Assembly: GCF_001766235.1 (NCBI RefSeq) | Contig: NZ_CP015164.1 | Span: 1,473,501-1,537,500, forward strand | Reading direction: 5' to 3' | Origin: Acetobacter ascendens | GTDB taxonomy: Bacteria; Pseudomonadota; Alphaproteobacteria; Acetobacterales; Acetobacteraceae | Length of the DNA stretch: 64,000 nt | Part shown: one piece after another, positions 38,301-47,574 of the stretch | Layout of the letters: each line of letters starts with the position of its first letter | Position numbering within the stretch: position 1 is the first letter of the stretch | Notes under the pieces: model-generated | Databases searched by the model: none | Seen by the model: the letters and a program-made list of their open reading frames with translations, nothing else | What the model was told of the DNA's origin: nothing | Translations under genes and position numbers: made by a program

Positions 38301-39405
38301 CGTTTTCAGTGTGTCCGCAGGCAGTGCAGATAAAACGTGCCTGACTGGCCCTATTTGCCGGGTCCACACTTCCACAGACTGAGCAGGTCTGGCTGGTGTA
38401 GGCGGCTGGCACCTCAATGAGCCTACCACCCCGGTCCGCCAGCTTGTATCCCAGCAGAGTGCGGAACATTCGCCAGCCTTGATCGAGAATACTACGGTTG
38501 AGCCCGGCTTTCTGCCGGACATTGCGGCCCGACTCTTCAACCGAGCCTTTAGCGGATGCGGACATGCTCCGCACCTGCAATGCCTCCACAACAACCGTGC
38601 CGTGGTTCTTGGCGATGGTCGTGCTGAGTTTGTGGAGGAAATCCTTGCGAGCATTGGCCACTTTGGCATGCAGGATCCGCACGCGCCGCACGGCCTTGCG
38701 CCGGTTGGCGCTGCCCTTCTTTTTGCGGGAGACGGTCCGTTGTGCCTTGCGAAGCGTGCGCAGGGCCTTCCTGCCAAAGTCTCCCGGCGCGATGGTCTCT
38801 CCGCTGCTTGTGGCGGCGAAAACGGCCACGCCCATGTCGATCCCGACCGCAGGCAGAATCGAGGGCGCAGGTTCCTCGACCTCGCGCTCCCACTGGACGG
38901 ATGCGAACCACTGCCCGGATCGTCGGGAGATCGTGATGTTGCGGATTACACCAGGCAAATCATACCAACCCCGGAAAGCCACCCATCCGAGTTTTGGAAG
39001 TTTAATGCGACCTACCTTCTTCCCTGTTCGTTCGACACGTAGCGACGTGGGATCAGGAAAACGGAAACTGTCGTGCAGGCCCTTGCGATGGAGTGACGGA
39101 TAGCCAGAGCGCCCGGAGAAGAAATTTTGATAGGCCCGGTCGAGATCGCGCAACGCCTGTTGCAGCGGGTGGATTGGCGCTTCGCGCAACCAGTCCACAT
39201 CCCGGCGCAGATCAGTGAGTTCACGACATTGCCCGGCAAACGAAATTGATTTGCCGGTTCTATCCTTATGGCGCTGCCACCAATCCCGCCTCTGTTCCAG
39301 CGCGAGATTGTAGACTGCGCGGCAAGCACCTGCGATTCGGGCCAGCGTAAGCCCCTGCTCCGCGTCTGGATAGAGCCGGTAGATGTTGGCCTTGCGCTGG
39401 ATCAT
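38185..39405 (-). CDS. tnpB: TnpB RNA-guided nuclease (IS200/IS605 OrfB)
   Basis: A 406-residue TnpB with all RuvC residues: Asp-190 (GIDMGV), Glu-274 (VVVEAL) and Asp-370 (ENADINAAKN). The zinc ribbon is formed by Cys-341, -344, -360 and -363 (CSVC, CTAC). The N-terminal helix-turn-helix-type domain starts IQRKANIYRLYPDAEQ. TnpB proteins cut DNA at sites set by an omegaRNA and promote retention of the element. No interruption is seen, so activity is plausible. Confidence 0.93.
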   Translation of the reverse strand: MIQRKANIYRLYPDAEQGLTLARIAGACRAVYNLALEQRRDWWQRHKDRTGKSISFAGQCRELTDLRRDVDWLREAPIHPLQQALRDLDRAYQNFFSGRSGYPSLHRKGLHDSFRFPDPTSLRVERTGKKVGRIKLPKLGWVAFRGWYDLPGVIRNITISRRSGQWFASVQWEREVEEPAPSILPAVGIDMGVAVFAATSSGETIAPGDFGRKALRTLRKAQRTVSRKKKGSANRRKAVRRVRILHAKVANARKDFLHKLSTTIAKNHGTVVVEALQVRSMSASAKGSVEESGRNVRQKAGLNRSILDQGWRMFRTLLGYKLADRGGRLIEVPAAYTSQTCSVCGSVDPANRASQARFICTACGHTENADINAAKNILRWADCPLKPVEGYRVRRPIEAGSTRRAV

Positions 39406-39427
39406 CGTTAAAAGATAACATCAGTCT

Positions 39428-39841
39428 ATGGCTGATGACAACGACTATAGGCGTGGAAGACACTGTGTTTTTACACTTCATGCCCATTTGGTCTTCGTGA
39501 CAAAATATCGCCGCCGTGTCTTCACCGCCGCGATCCTGAAGGATATGCAAACTGTCTTCGAAAAAGTCTGCACAGACTTCGAAACCCATCTGGTGGAATT
39601 CGACGGGGAGGATGATCACGTGCATCTTCTCGTGTACTATCCGCCCAAGGTGGCTTTGTCGGTTCTCGTGAACAGCCTCAAAGGGGTCTCAAGCCGCAGG
39701 TTGCGGCAGATGCATCCAACGCTTACTCGCCGCTATTGGCGCGAGGTTCTCTGGTCGCCCAGTTATTTTGCAGCGTCCTGTGAAGGTGCCCCGCTCTCTA
39801 TCATCCGACAGTATATCGAACAGCAGAGAACACCTAACTGA
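39428..39841 (+). CDS. tnpA: IS200/IS605 TnpA, Y1 HUH transposase
   Basis: A 137-residue single-strand DNA transposase. The HUH motif is His-64 and His-66 (DDHVHLLV), and the nucleophile Tyr-129 lies in IIRQYIEQQ. It starts RRGRHCVFTLHAHLVFVTKY, as in the family. The gene is intact. Confidence 0.94.
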   Translation: MADDNDYRRGRHCVFTLHAHLVFVTKYRRRVFTAAILKDMQTVFEKVCTDFETHLVEFDGEDDHVHLLVYYPPKVALSVLVNSLKGVSSRRLRQMHPTLTRRYWREVLWSPSYFAASCEGAPLSIIRQYIEQQRTPN

Positions 39842-40010
39842 ATGGTCGGAACGGCCCTATCTCCGGCCTAAACGTCGGAGCTCGCGATCCTAAAAAACGA
39901 GCCAGCCATGCGCTCCCGTCTTGCTTCTTGCGTCACGATGCGTTGAGATAGCATTCGCAACAGCGGCATCAAAACGGCGCCGCACAGTATTCTTTGTGAT
40001 TTGAGGCGAA

Positions 40011-41129
40011 ATGGATCAGACCGCTCAGGCCGATTCCTCCACCCAAGAACTGGCTGTTGAAGCCAGAAAGGGTAAAATAGATCTGCGGCGTGTCAGATCC
40101 AACCCGGACTACTGGTACCCTGTTGCTTGGTCTCGGGAGCTTAAGTCCGGCAAAACCATTGGCACGCGCTATGCCGGCACGCCTATTGCCTTGGTGCGCC
40201 CGGATGCTGGCCCCGTGTTTGCGCTGGAAGATCGCTGCGCCCACCGGCAGGTGCCGCTCAGCAAAGGCACGGTGGAAGGTGCCTCTGTTAAATGCTGCTA
40301 TCACGGTTGGGCTTATGGCCGATCTGGCCGATGCATTGATGTGCCCTACCTGGGCAAGGGCAAACTTCCTAACGGCGTACGCACCTTCCCCTGCCGGGAA
40401 CAGAACGGCATGATCTTTGTTTTCCCCGGTGACCCGGAAAAAGCAGACACCGTGCCCCTGCCCGCACATCTGGCCCGTGCCAGCAACCCGGCCTACAAAA
40501 CCCGTTACTTTGGCACCACCATTGGGTGCCATTACAGCTTCATGCATGAAAACCTGATGGATATGAATCATCAGTTCATGCACTCCAAACAGATGGGGCA
40601 GATGAAGCCGCGCTTTTTGGGCCAGAAGCGTGAGCCAAAGCTGGTGGAAGCCCGCTACAGCTTTGCCCGTACCAGCGGCAAACAGCCTTTTGGTGAAGCC
40701 CTGATTTTTGGTGAACGCCGCGATTCTTCGGAAAAATTCCAGCATCGCGATGTCATGACCATTCGTACAGAATATCCGTATCAAACCCTGCGTATCCAGA
40801 CCGGAGATGAAGACCCGGTAATGGATTTGTGGATTGTTTATGTGCCGCAAAGTGCGGATGAACTCACCAACCGCACCTTTGGCCTGCTTTCCGTTAAGCG
40901 GCCCAAAATTGGTAGTTTGCTGGATATTGCATGGCCTTTCCTTGTGGCCTTTACCAACCGCATTTTTGCCGAAGACCGCGAAATTGTGGAACTGGAGCAG
41001 AATGCGTGGCGCGAACTGGGAGGTGACCATAACGTAGAAGTTTTTCCCGTTATCAACGCCTTGCGTGAGCTTCTAACCGAATGCGGCATTCCCCCAGAAC
41101 CAGCGCAGACGCCTCAACCCAATGCCTGA
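40011..41129 (+). CDS. Rieske [2Fe-2S] aromatic ring-hydroxylating oxygenase family protein
   Basis: A 372-residue oxygenase component. The Rieske cluster ligands are CAH (Cys-76, His-78) and CYHG (Cys-95, His-98). The catalytic domain shows HENLMDMNHQFMHSK near 178-192, matching the Asp/His mononuclear iron facial triad. It most resembles single-component terminal oxygenases of the vanillate demethylase/PaO type. No reductase or ferredoxin gene is adjacent, so the electron donor is unknown, as is the substrate. RBS GAGG is present. It overlaps the next gene by 8 bases. Confidence 0.85.
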   Translation: MDQTAQADSSTQELAVEARKGKIDLRRVRSNPDYWYPVAWSRELKSGKTIGTRYAGTPIALVRPDAGPVFALEDRCAHRQVPLSKGTVEGASVKCCYHGWAYGRSGRCIDVPYLGKGKLPNGVRTFPCREQNGMIFVFPGDPEKADTVPLPAHLARASNPAYKTRYFGTTIGCHYSFMHENLMDMNHQFMHSKQMGQMKPRFLGQKREPKLVEARYSFARTSGKQPFGEALIFGERRDSSEKFQHRDVMTIRTEYPYQTLRIQTGDEDPVMDLWIVYVPQSADELTNRTFGLLSVKRPKIGSLLDIAWPFLVAFTNRIFAEDREIVELEQNAWRELGGDHNVEVFPVINALRELLTECGIPPEPAQTPQPNA

Positions 41130-42114
41130 TACCGCCCCGACCGAACTGGAAGCCCCGCCCTATCACCTGCGCCCTCTTTGTGCGCAGGATGCCCCTGCTC
41201 TCCACCATCTGGTGAATGATTGGGAGGTAGTGCGGATGCTCAGCCGCCTGCCTTTTCCCTACCCACGGGAACTGGCGGATAGCTGGATAGCTTCCACACA
41301 GCAGATGCAGCAAAAAGGAGAAGGCTATCATTTTGCCATTCTGGATAAGAATGGCACTTTTATTGGCTGCATTGGCTTAGGCATTCAAACTCCTGCCAAT
41401 TCTGCGCGCATTGGGGTGCTAGGATATTGGATTGGCCGCCCCTACTGGGGGCAAGGCATTGCCACGTGCGCTGCCGAACGCGTAACCAGTTGGGCGCTGG
41501 CGTATCTGGAAATTTCCAGTATCCGCGCAAATGTGGCGGTAGATAATATTGCCTCTGCCCGCGTGCTGGAACATGTTGGTTTTCAGCAAATCGGAACAGA
41601 CAAACAAGTTTTTGCTTCACGCGGGAGCGAACAGCCTATGCTGGTTTTTGAAACCACGCGCAACATGCAGGATGCACGCCGCGCATCAGCATCGGCTCCC
41701 GCATCATCTGCCCCAAAAAAGCTGGTTCTGGTTTCCGCCGCGGCACTCATTGATACACAAGGCCACATTTTGCTCGCCCGCCGCCCAGAAGGGAAAAGCA
41801 TGGCAGGCTTATGGGAATTTCCGGGTGGCAAAATAGAAGCTGGAGAAACACCAGAAGCCGCTTTGATGCGTGAATTGCATGAAGAACTGGGGCTTGATAT
41901 GTCCCGCGCCTGTTTGGCACCGTTTACCTTTGCATCCCATTCTTACCCCACATTTAATCTGCTGATGCCGCTTTATGTCTGTCGGCGCTGGCAAGGCACG
42001 CCTGTCCCCAAGGAAGGGCAAAAACTGGCGTGGGTTGCCCCGCAGGATCTGCGCAAATACCCCATGCCCGAAGCAGATCTGCCGTTTATTCCGCTGCTTC
42101 AGGCATTGCTTTAA
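41122..42114 (+). CDS. GNAT acetyltransferase-Nudix hydrolase fusion
   Basis: A 330-residue two-domain protein. Residues 1-185 form a GNAT N-acetyltransferase of the RimJ/RimL type (YWIGRPYWGQGIAT as the acetyl-CoA loop). An Ala/Ser linker leads to a MutT-type Nudix domain (about 203-330) with a complete box ending REL-HEEL-G (GGKIEAGETPEAALMREL, then HEELGLD). The Nudix part probably removes oxidised dGTP. The joining of the two activities in one chain is real in this sequence, with no stop between. Confidence 0.92.
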   Translation: MPDTAPTELEAPPYHLRPLCAQDAPALHHLVNDWEVVRMLSRLPFPYPRELADSWIASTQQMQQKGEGYHFAILDKNGTFIGCIGLGIQTPANSARIGVLGYWIGRPYWGQGIATCAAERVTSWALAYLEISSIRANVAVDNIASARVLEHVGFQQIGTDKQVFASRGSEQPMLVFETTRNMQDARRASASAPASSAPKKLVLVSAAALIDTQGHILLARRPEGKSMAGLWEFPGGKIEAGETPEAALMRELHEELGLDMSRACLAPFTFASHSYPTFNLLMPLYVCRRWQGTPVPKEGQKLAWVAPQDLRKYPMPEADLPFIPLLQALL

Positions 42115-42159
42115 AGTATTCGGGAGCAGATTTGACCTTTTATAGGCCGCTTGTTATGC

Positions 42160-43623
42160 CTACTCTCGGCTATACAAATCCTGCACACGCACAATATCGT
42201 CTTCCCCCAAATAAGGGCCAGACTGCACTTCTATAAGGGTAAGCGGGATACGGCCGGGATTTTCCAACCGGTGCAGCATACCAACCGGCAGATAAACGCT
42301 TTCATTCTCCCGCACGAGAATTTCATCATTTCCACGGGTTACAAGCGCTGTGCCTTCCACCACCACCCAGTGCTCTGAACGATGGAAATGTTTTTGCAAA
42401 GAAAGCTTCTGCGCCGGGTTCACGACAATGCGCTTAACCTGAAAACGGTCTCCCTGCGTTAAGCCCTCATAAAATCCCCATGGTCTATATGTGCGGGCAT
42501 GGTGTGTTGCCTCTATACGCCCTTCTGCCTTCAGGCGTTGGACAATGTTTTTAATATCCTGTGCCCGATCCTTATGGGCAACCATTACGGCATCCTGTGT
42601 CACCACAATGGTTAGATTTTCAACACCCAGCGCAACAGTCAGGGTGCCATCTGTGCGAATGTAGGAATCATGCACATCTTCCAGCATCACGTTGCCATAA
42701 ACTGCGTTGGCGTTTTGGTCCTTCGCGCTCAATTCCCATAAGGAATCCCAGCTTCCGATATCGGACCACCCAAAATCAGCAGGCACCACAGCCGCTTTAT
42801 CCGTGCGTTCTGCCACTGCATAATCAACTGAAATATCAGGAGACTTTTTAAAACTCTCTACATCCAGACGTTCAAAATCCATGTCTGTCTGACGTTTTTC
42901 TACAGCTTGACGCACGCATTCATATAATTCGGGCTCGTATTTTTGGAGTTCGTGTAAAAACGTACTGGCACGCGCAACAAACATGCCCGAATTCCACAAA
43001 TACTTGCCGCTTTCCAAAAACCGATGCGCTGTTTGCACATCCGGTTTTTCAACAAACCGGGCTACGCGGCATACACCAGAAAGGCCCGGCAGTAGTGCGC
43101 CTTCCTCTATATATCCGTACCCTGTTTCCGGGCGGGAGGGCTTCATACCAAATGTAACAACGTATCCGGCCTGGGCTGCCTGAACAGCACTTTCCAATGC
43201 CTTATACAAACGCTGCGTATTCGTTATGGCGGCATCTGCGGCCATAACCCATAATACGGCATCCGGGTCTTTTTCCGCTGCCACAAAAGCAGCTGCCGCA
43301 ATGGCCGGGGCAGAATTACGGCCCACAGGTTCCAGTACAATGCGCGCATCCTGCACACCTACATCGCGCAACTGTTCCGCTATAATAAAACGATGTTCTG
43401 CATTGCAGATCACAACCGGGCCGCACAGTTTGGCTGCCACGCCACGCAGGGCCGTTTCCTGCAACAGGGTTTTTTCTGTTAGCAACGGCCAGAACTGCTT
43501 GGGGTAGCTCCCGCGTGAAACAGGCCACAGGCGGCTGCCAGAACCGCCAGAAAGAATAACGGGCACAACCTCCTGCGCATTGGCTACATGAACAGAAGTG
43601 GCTGTTTCTTTCTTACCGGACAT
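42160..43623 (-). CDS. manC: Mannose-1-phosphate guanylyltransferase / mannose-6-phosphate isomerase
   Basis: A 487-residue bifunctional type II PMI enzyme that supplies GDP-mannose for exopolysaccharide and LPS. It opens ILSGGSGSRLWPVSR (nucleotidyltransferase loop), with FVEKPD as a second nucleotidyltransferase motif and VDYAVAER following. The C-terminal cupin carries QKHFHRSEHWVVVEG and YLPVGMLHRLENPG with the metal-binding His residues. The start is ATG 43623 (GGA 7 bases upstream); TTG 43659 and ATG 43635 are alternatives. It could feed acetan-type polysaccharide or whatever glycan the accessory island decorates. Confidence 0.93.
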   Translation of the reverse strand: MSGKKETATSVHVANAQEVVPVILSGGSGSRLWPVSRGSYPKQFWPLLTEKTLLQETALRGVAAKLCGPVVICNAEHRFIIAEQLRDVGVQDARIVLEPVGRNSAPAIAAAAFVAAEKDPDAVLWVMAADAAITNTQRLYKALESAVQAAQAGYVVTFGMKPSRPETGYGYIEEGALLPGLSGVCRVARFVEKPDVQTAHRFLESGKYLWNSGMFVARASTFLHELQKYEPELYECVRQAVEKRQTDMDFERLDVESFKKSPDISVDYAVAERTDKAAVVPADFGWSDIGSWDSLWELSAKDQNANAVYGNVMLEDVHDSYIRTDGTLTVALGVENLTIVVTQDAVMVAHKDRAQDIKNIVQRLKAEGRIEATHHARTYRPWGFYEGLTQGDRFQVKRIVVNPAQKLSLQKHFHRSEHWVVVEGTALVTRGNDEILVRENESVYLPVGMLHRLENPGRIPLTLIEVQSGPYLGEDDIVRVQDLYSRE

Positions 43624-43761
43624 GCATAAATCCATCAGATTTTTGAAATATTCGTCCAAGTTAAATCACCGCAAGCCTGTTTTGTGAAGGCTGCATGCAC
43701 AGAACTTGACGATAGCCAATATCCGGGCTTACCCTGCTTGCCAGCAAGGTGTTGAGCCCTG

Positions 43762-43817
43762 CCCTCGTGATTTGTAAGGCCGGCTTGCGGCGAGGTAAAA
43801 GAAACGCGCTAAAGAGG
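43762..43817 (+). ncRNA. SAM-II riboswitch upstream of metZ
   Basis: CCTCG and CGAGG form P1. Between them are the conserved TGATTT and a TTGC, and after P1 come GTAAAAG and the conserved GCTAAA, in the order and spacing of the SAM-II pseudoknot. SAM-II aptamers occur upstream of methionine genes in alphaproteobacteria, where SAM binding lowers expression. The aptamer lies 126 bases before the metZ start, with a hairpin-rich stretch between. Confidence 0.85.
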
Positions 43818-43943
43818 CTCTGACACGGCATTTGGCCGGCTGTCATGGTTTCCACGGTCAATTTAAGAGATTGAGCTGCTCTGGCAGGCACATGGGCCTG
43901 TCTGCTGCTTGGTCTGACACGCCAGAACCGGATACAAAGACCC

Positions 43944-45152
43944 ATGAGTGACAACAAGATTGCATTTTCTGAAGCGTGGCGCCCTGCAACCCGTCAGCTC
44001 CATGCTGGTGTGGAACGCACGGAATATGGTGAAACCAGTGAAGCCGTGTTTCTGACCTCCGGCTTTGTTTATGACAACGCTGAACAAGCCGCCCGCACCT
44101 TCCGCGGTGAGGAAGAACACTATCAGTACAGCCGCTTTGGCAACCCCACGGTTGCTGCGCTGGAACGCCGGCTGGCTGATCTGGAAGGTGCAGAAGCCTG
44201 TGTGGCAACTGCTACGGGCATGGGTGCAGTCTCCTCCGCCCTGCTCAGCCACGTTAAAGCCGGAGATCGGGTTGTTGCCTCCCGCGCACTGTTTGGCTCC
44301 TGCCACTGGATTGTTGCCAACCTTCTGCCCCGTTATGGCGTAGAAACCGTTTTTGTAGATGGCTGTAATCTGGACGAATGGGCAAAAGCACTTTCCCAAC
44401 CTACAGCCGCCGTGCTGCTGGAAAGCCCATCCAACCCCATGCTTGATATTCTGGATATCAAGGCCATTTCAGACCTTGCCCACAAGGCTGGCGCGATTGT
44501 GGTGGTGGATAACGTCTTTGCGTCCCCTGTGTTCCAGAAGCCTCTCCAGTTGGGTGCGGATGTTGTTGTCTATTCCTGCACCAAGCACATTGATGGCCAA
44601 GGCCGCGTGCTGGGCGGGGCCGTGCTGGGCCGCAAAGACTGGATTACGGAAACGCTTCAACCTTTCACCCGCAATACGGGCAACGCGCTTTCACCTTTCA
44701 ACGCATGGGTGATGCTCAAGGGGCTGGAAACACTTTCTCTGCGCGTTAACGCCATGGCAGCCAACGCCGCAGCTGTGGCCGATTATCTGGCATCTGCCCC
44801 CGGTATTGTAAGCGTGCGCTATCCGGGCCGGGCAGACCACCCGCAATATGAACTGGCCAAACGCCAGATGAGCGGCAGCGGAAGCCTGATTGCCTTTGAG
44901 GTAAAGGGCGGCCAGAAAGGCGCGTTTGCATTCATAGATGCCCTGAAGCTGATTGCTATTTCCAATAACCTTGGGGATGCACGCTCTTTGGTGACACATC
45001 CTGCCACAACCACCCATTCCAAGGTGAGCGCAGAAGACCGCGCAGTTCTGGGCATTACGGATGGCGCCATTCGCTTTTCCGTCGGGCTGGAAGACAGTGC
45101 AGATCTGATAGATGATCTGGCCCGTGGTGTTGCGGCCCTTCAGGCTATCTAA
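43944..45152 (+). CDS. metZ: O-succinylhomoserine sulfhydrylase
   Basis: A 402-residue PLP enzyme of the Cys/Met metabolism family that makes homocysteine from O-succinylhomoserine and sulfide. YQYSRFGNPT, the TGMGAVSSALL phosphate-binding region, VVDNVFASP and YSCTKHIDGQGR (PLP lysine in SCTKH) are present. The GQGR after the lysine and the overall match favour MetZ over cystathionine enzymes. Expression is probably controlled by the SAM-II riboswitch upstream. Sulfide handling later in the window (SQR-like gene) is separate. Confidence 0.93.
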   Translation: MSDNKIAFSEAWRPATRQLHAGVERTEYGETSEAVFLTSGFVYDNAEQAARTFRGEEEHYQYSRFGNPTVAALERRLADLEGAEACVATATGMGAVSSALLSHVKAGDRVVASRALFGSCHWIVANLLPRYGVETVFVDGCNLDEWAKALSQPTAAVLLESPSNPMLDILDIKAISDLAHKAGAIVVVDNVFASPVFQKPLQLGADVVVYSCTKHIDGQGRVLGGAVLGRKDWITETLQPFTRNTGNALSPFNAWVMLKGLETLSLRVNAMAANAAAVADYLASAPGIVSVRYPGRADHPQYELAKRQMSGSGSLIAFEVKGGQKGAFAFIDALKLIAISNNLGDARSLVTHPATTTHSKVSAEDRAVLGITDGAIRFSVGLEDSADLIDDLARGVAALQAI

Positions 45153-45161
45153 ACAACACCT

Positions 45162-45207
45162 GCATTGTCCCTCCCCTCCGCCATAACAGGATCGGGAGGG
45201 ACAATGC
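45162..45207 (+). terminator. Perfect 14-bp hairpin after metZ
   Basis: GCATTGTCCCTCCC and its exact complement enclose an 18-base loop. There is no strong T-run, so it may terminate weakly or protect the 3' end. Confidence 0.65.
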
Positions 45208-45271
45208 TTGGCATAACAGATGGGTTCGTGATAGGTGCAAGCACCATCCCGTACCACAAACAGGATATTCC

Positions 45272-45742
45272 ATGCCCGACTGGGCCACTTCTCCCCTTTT
45301 GCAAGATCCAGAAGAAGCCATGAACGAGCTATTTTCCTCACTGCCCGTCTATGAGGCCGTTACGGAGAATGTGCGCGTGCAAGTGCAGGTGTTCTGGCTG
45401 CCAGACCAATCCGAACCGGATGAGCAGTCCTACTGCTGGGCCTATCGTATCCGCATTGGCAATGATGGCACCCAACCTGTGCAGCTTCTGGAACGTACGT
45501 GGCACATTACGGATACAGCCGGGCACACAGAATATGTACACGGTTCTGGCGTAGTGGGAGAACTGCCGGTTATTCAACCCGGTGCGCTTTATGAATATAC
45601 CTCCGGGGCATCCCTTACCACGCCGGGCGGATTTATGAGCGGACACTACCTGATGCAGGATAAAAGCAGCGGCAGACGGTTTGATGCCAGCATTCCTGCT
45701 TTCAGCTTGGATAGCCCCTTTCTGCTCCGCCAGATCCACTAA
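45272..45742 (+). CDS. apaG: ApaG family protein
   Basis: A 156-residue beta-sandwich (fibronectin-III-like) protein. The family core runs YEAVTENVRVQVQVFWLPDQ, AYRIRIGNDG and LLERTWHITD through GVVGELPVIQPG and GGFMSGHYLM. In enterobacteria apaG lies with ksgA and apaH and affects Co/Mg resistance; the biochemical role is unclear. ATG 45272 has ACAGGA upstream; ATG 45320 is an alternative nearer to the usual 125-residue length. folE follows 39 bases later. Confidence 0.93.
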   Translation: MPDWATSPLLQDPEEAMNELFSSLPVYEAVTENVRVQVQVFWLPDQSEPDEQSYCWAYRIRIGNDGTQPVQLLERTWHITDTAGHTEYVHGSGVVGELPVIQPGALYEYTSGASLTTPGGFMSGHYLMQDKSSGRRFDASIPAFSLDSPFLLRQIH

Positions 45743-45781
45743 TCCGCCCCATCATATCCCTATCTTTTTCTGGAGTGTGGC

Positions 45782-46393
45782 ATGAGCGTGCCTCCGTCTG
45801 ATACATCTAAGCGCCCAACACAAGCAGAAGCAGAACAGGCTGTGCGCACCCTGCTGCGCTGGGCTGGCGATAATCCGGACCGTGAAGGCCTACACGATAC
45901 CCCTGCCCGTGTTGCCCGCGCTTACACCGATTTTTTCTGTGGGTATGAGATTGATCCCGCAGCCCTGTTGCGCCGCACCTTTTCCGAAGTGGAAGGGTAT
46001 GATGAAATTGTGCTGCTGCGCGATATCCGCTTTGAAAGCCATTGCGAACACCATCTGGCCCCCATTATCGGGCGCGCACATGTCGCTTACCTGCCACGCC
46101 AGCGCGTTGTAGGCATTTCCAAATTGGCACGTGTGGTAGATGCCTATGCCAAGCGCCTGCAAATTCAGGAACGGCTTACGGCCCAGATTGCCAATACCAT
46201 CAATGATGAGTTGGAACCCCACGGGGTTGCCGTTATTATTGAATCTTCCCACGAATGCATGACAACACGCGGCGTGCATAAGCCCGGTGTTTCCATGGTG
46301 ACCAGCACCATGCTGGGCGTTTTTCGGGAAAATTCAGATACACGGCGCGAACTGATGGCAATGCTCAACCGCCCTGCCGCCTGCGAATTCTAA
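45782..46393 (+). CDS. folE: GTP cyclohydrolase I
   Basis: A 203-residue enzyme that converts GTP to dihydroneopterin triphosphate, the first step of tetrahydrofolate synthesis. Zinc ligands are in [11 protein letters not shown] and [30 protein letters not shown] is the conserved core. It probably belongs to the apaG transcript. The shared terminator with the convergent PfpI gene follows. Confidence 0.96.
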   Translation: MSVPPSDTSKRPTQAEAEQAVRTLLRWAGDNPDREGLHDTPARVARAYTDFFCGYEIDPAALLRRTFSEVEGYDEIVLLRDIRFESHCEHHLAPIIGRAHVAYLPRQRVVGISKLARVVDAYAKRLQIQERLTAQIANTINDELEPHGVAVIIESSHECMTTRGVHKPGVSMVTSTMLGVFRENSDTRRELMAMLNRPAACEF

Positions 46394-46403
46394 AAGAAAA
46401 ACC

Positions 46404-46433
46404 TCTCTCCCATCCAGTTTATGATGGGAGAGA
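46404..46433. terminator. Bidirectional terminator between folE and the PfpI gene
   Basis: TCTCTCCCATC and GATGGGAGAGA form an 11-bp perfect stem, with A-rich sequence on one side and A/T-rich on the other. Confidence 0.85.
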
Positions 46434-46448
46434 AAAAGCCTTTGAGCC

Positions 46449-47027
46449 TTAGATGCTCACATTTGCCCCCAGCACCTTAAGGAACTGAGCCAGCCACGCT
46501 GGATGTGCTGGCCATGCTGGGGCTGTTACCAGCTCACCATCTGTTACGGCTTCTGTGACCGGAATATCAGCATAAGTGCCGCCAGCCAGCTCCACATCTG
46601 GGCGGCAGGCTGGATAAGCCGAAACTTCACGCCCCTTAATAATACCCGCAGCAGCCAGAAGCTGTGCCCCGTGGCAAATTGAGGCAATTGGCCTATCGGC
46701 AAATGCTTTTACAATTTCCAACACCCGCGCATTCAGGCGCAGATATTCAGGCGCGCGCCCACCGGGAATAATCAGCCCCAGATACTCATCGGTATCAATG
46801 GCATCAAAATCTGCATTCAGCACAAACGCATGGCCGGGCTTTTCGCTATATGTCTGCGCGCCTTCAAAATCATGAATAGCCGTCAGCACCTTATCGCCCG
46901 CTTTTTTGCCGGGGCAGATCACGTCCACCTTATACCCCACCATAAGCAGGGCCTGATAAGGCACCATGATTTCATAGTCTTCTACGTAATCACCTGCCAA
47001 CATCAGTAGTTTGACATCATCAGTCAT
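46449..47027 (-). CDS. DJ-1/PfpI family protein
   Basis: About 192 residues with the glutamine-amidotransferase-like fold of PfpI/DJ-1. The nucleophile cysteine lies in [10 protein letters not shown], and an upstream glutamate occurs in [10 protein letters not shown]. Members act as glyoxalase III/deglycase-type enzymes or peptidases; which applies here cannot be told. ATG 47027 is favoured by GGGA spacing. It overlaps the end of moaB by 8 bases, so they are co-transcribed. Confidence 0.88.
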   Translation of the reverse strand: MTDDVKLLMLAGDYVEDYEIMVPYQALLMVGYKVDVICPGKKAGDKVLTAIHDFEGAQTYSEKPGHAFVLNADFDAIDTDEYLGLIIPGGRAPEYLRLNARVLEIVKAFADRPIASICHGAQLLAAAGIIKGREVSAYPACRPDVELAGGTYADIPVTEAVTDGELVTAPAWPAHPAWLAQFLKVLGANVSI

Positions 47028-47574
47028 GATGACCATTCCCTTTCAAGCCTTCGCGCAAACGCGGCATTAACTCCACAAAGTTACAGGGCCGGTGGCGGCT
47101 ATCAAGCTGGAAGACCAGAATATCATCCCACCCATCCTTCACCGCCCCAGTAGAACCCGGCAGCGCAAACAGATACGTGCCACCCGCCACACCTGCCAAC
47201 GCACGAGACTGAATGGTGGATGTGCCGATCTTGCGATAAGATAGCATACGGAACAGCTCACCAAATCCTTCAATGTGTTTTTCCAGCACGCTTTCAAAAG
47301 CTTCTGGCGTAACATCACGGCCAGTTACGCCTGTGCCACCGTTTGTAATAACAACATCCACCTGCGGATCAGTAATCCACTTGCGCAGTTGTGCTGCTAT
47401 CTTGTCTGCATCGTCCGAGATAATGGCCCGATCAGCCAGAACATGGCCCGCACCTTCCAGCCGCGCAACAAGCGCTGCGCCAGAGGTATCTGTTTCCAGC
47501 GTGCGCGAATCCGAAACGGTAAGCACAGCAATACGAACAGGAAGAAACGGCAGGTTGGTATCGATTTTAGACAT
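47020..47574 (-). CDS. moaB: Molybdenum cofactor biosynthesis protein MoaB
   Basis: A 184-residue MogA/MoaB-type protein that adenylylates molybdopterin before metal insertion. VLTVSDSR at the start, [17 protein letters not shown] as the molybdopterin-binding motif and [14 protein letters not shown] near the end are typical. The ATG at 47574 gives the normal length; the open frame extends upstream without similarity. Acetic acid bacteria use molybdoenzymes such as aldehyde oxidoreductases, but none is in this window. Confidence 0.93.
   Translation of the reverse strand: MSKIDTNLPFLPVRIAVLTVSDSRTLETDTSGAALVARLEGAGHVLADRAIISDDADKIAAQLRKWITDPQVDVVITNGGTGVTGRDVTPEAFESVLEKHIEGFGELFRMLSYRKIGTSTIQSRALAGVAGGTYLFALPGSTGAVKDGWDDILVFQLDSRHRPCNFVELMPRLREGLKGNGHHD

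Larger units (their letters stand above)
38140..39900. mobile_element. IS200/IS605-family element with divergent tnpA and tnpB
   Basis: tnpB (minus) and tnpA (plus) diverge from a 22-bp gap, as in IS605-type elements. Next to the tnpB end is an 8-bp hairpin CATCGGCC-TTCA-GGCCGGTG (about 38143-38162), a good candidate for the subterminal palindrome recognised by TnpA. On the tnpA side GGCC-CTATCTCC-GGCC is a weaker candidate. There are no terminal inverted repeats and no target duplication, as expected. The exact ends are not defined by sequence alone. Confidence 0.8.

Noticed and set aside
39969-41030. 353-codon minus-strand frame opposite the Rieske oxygenase
   Set aside because: The Rieske protein has full metal-binding motifs on the plus strand; the antisense frame shows none.
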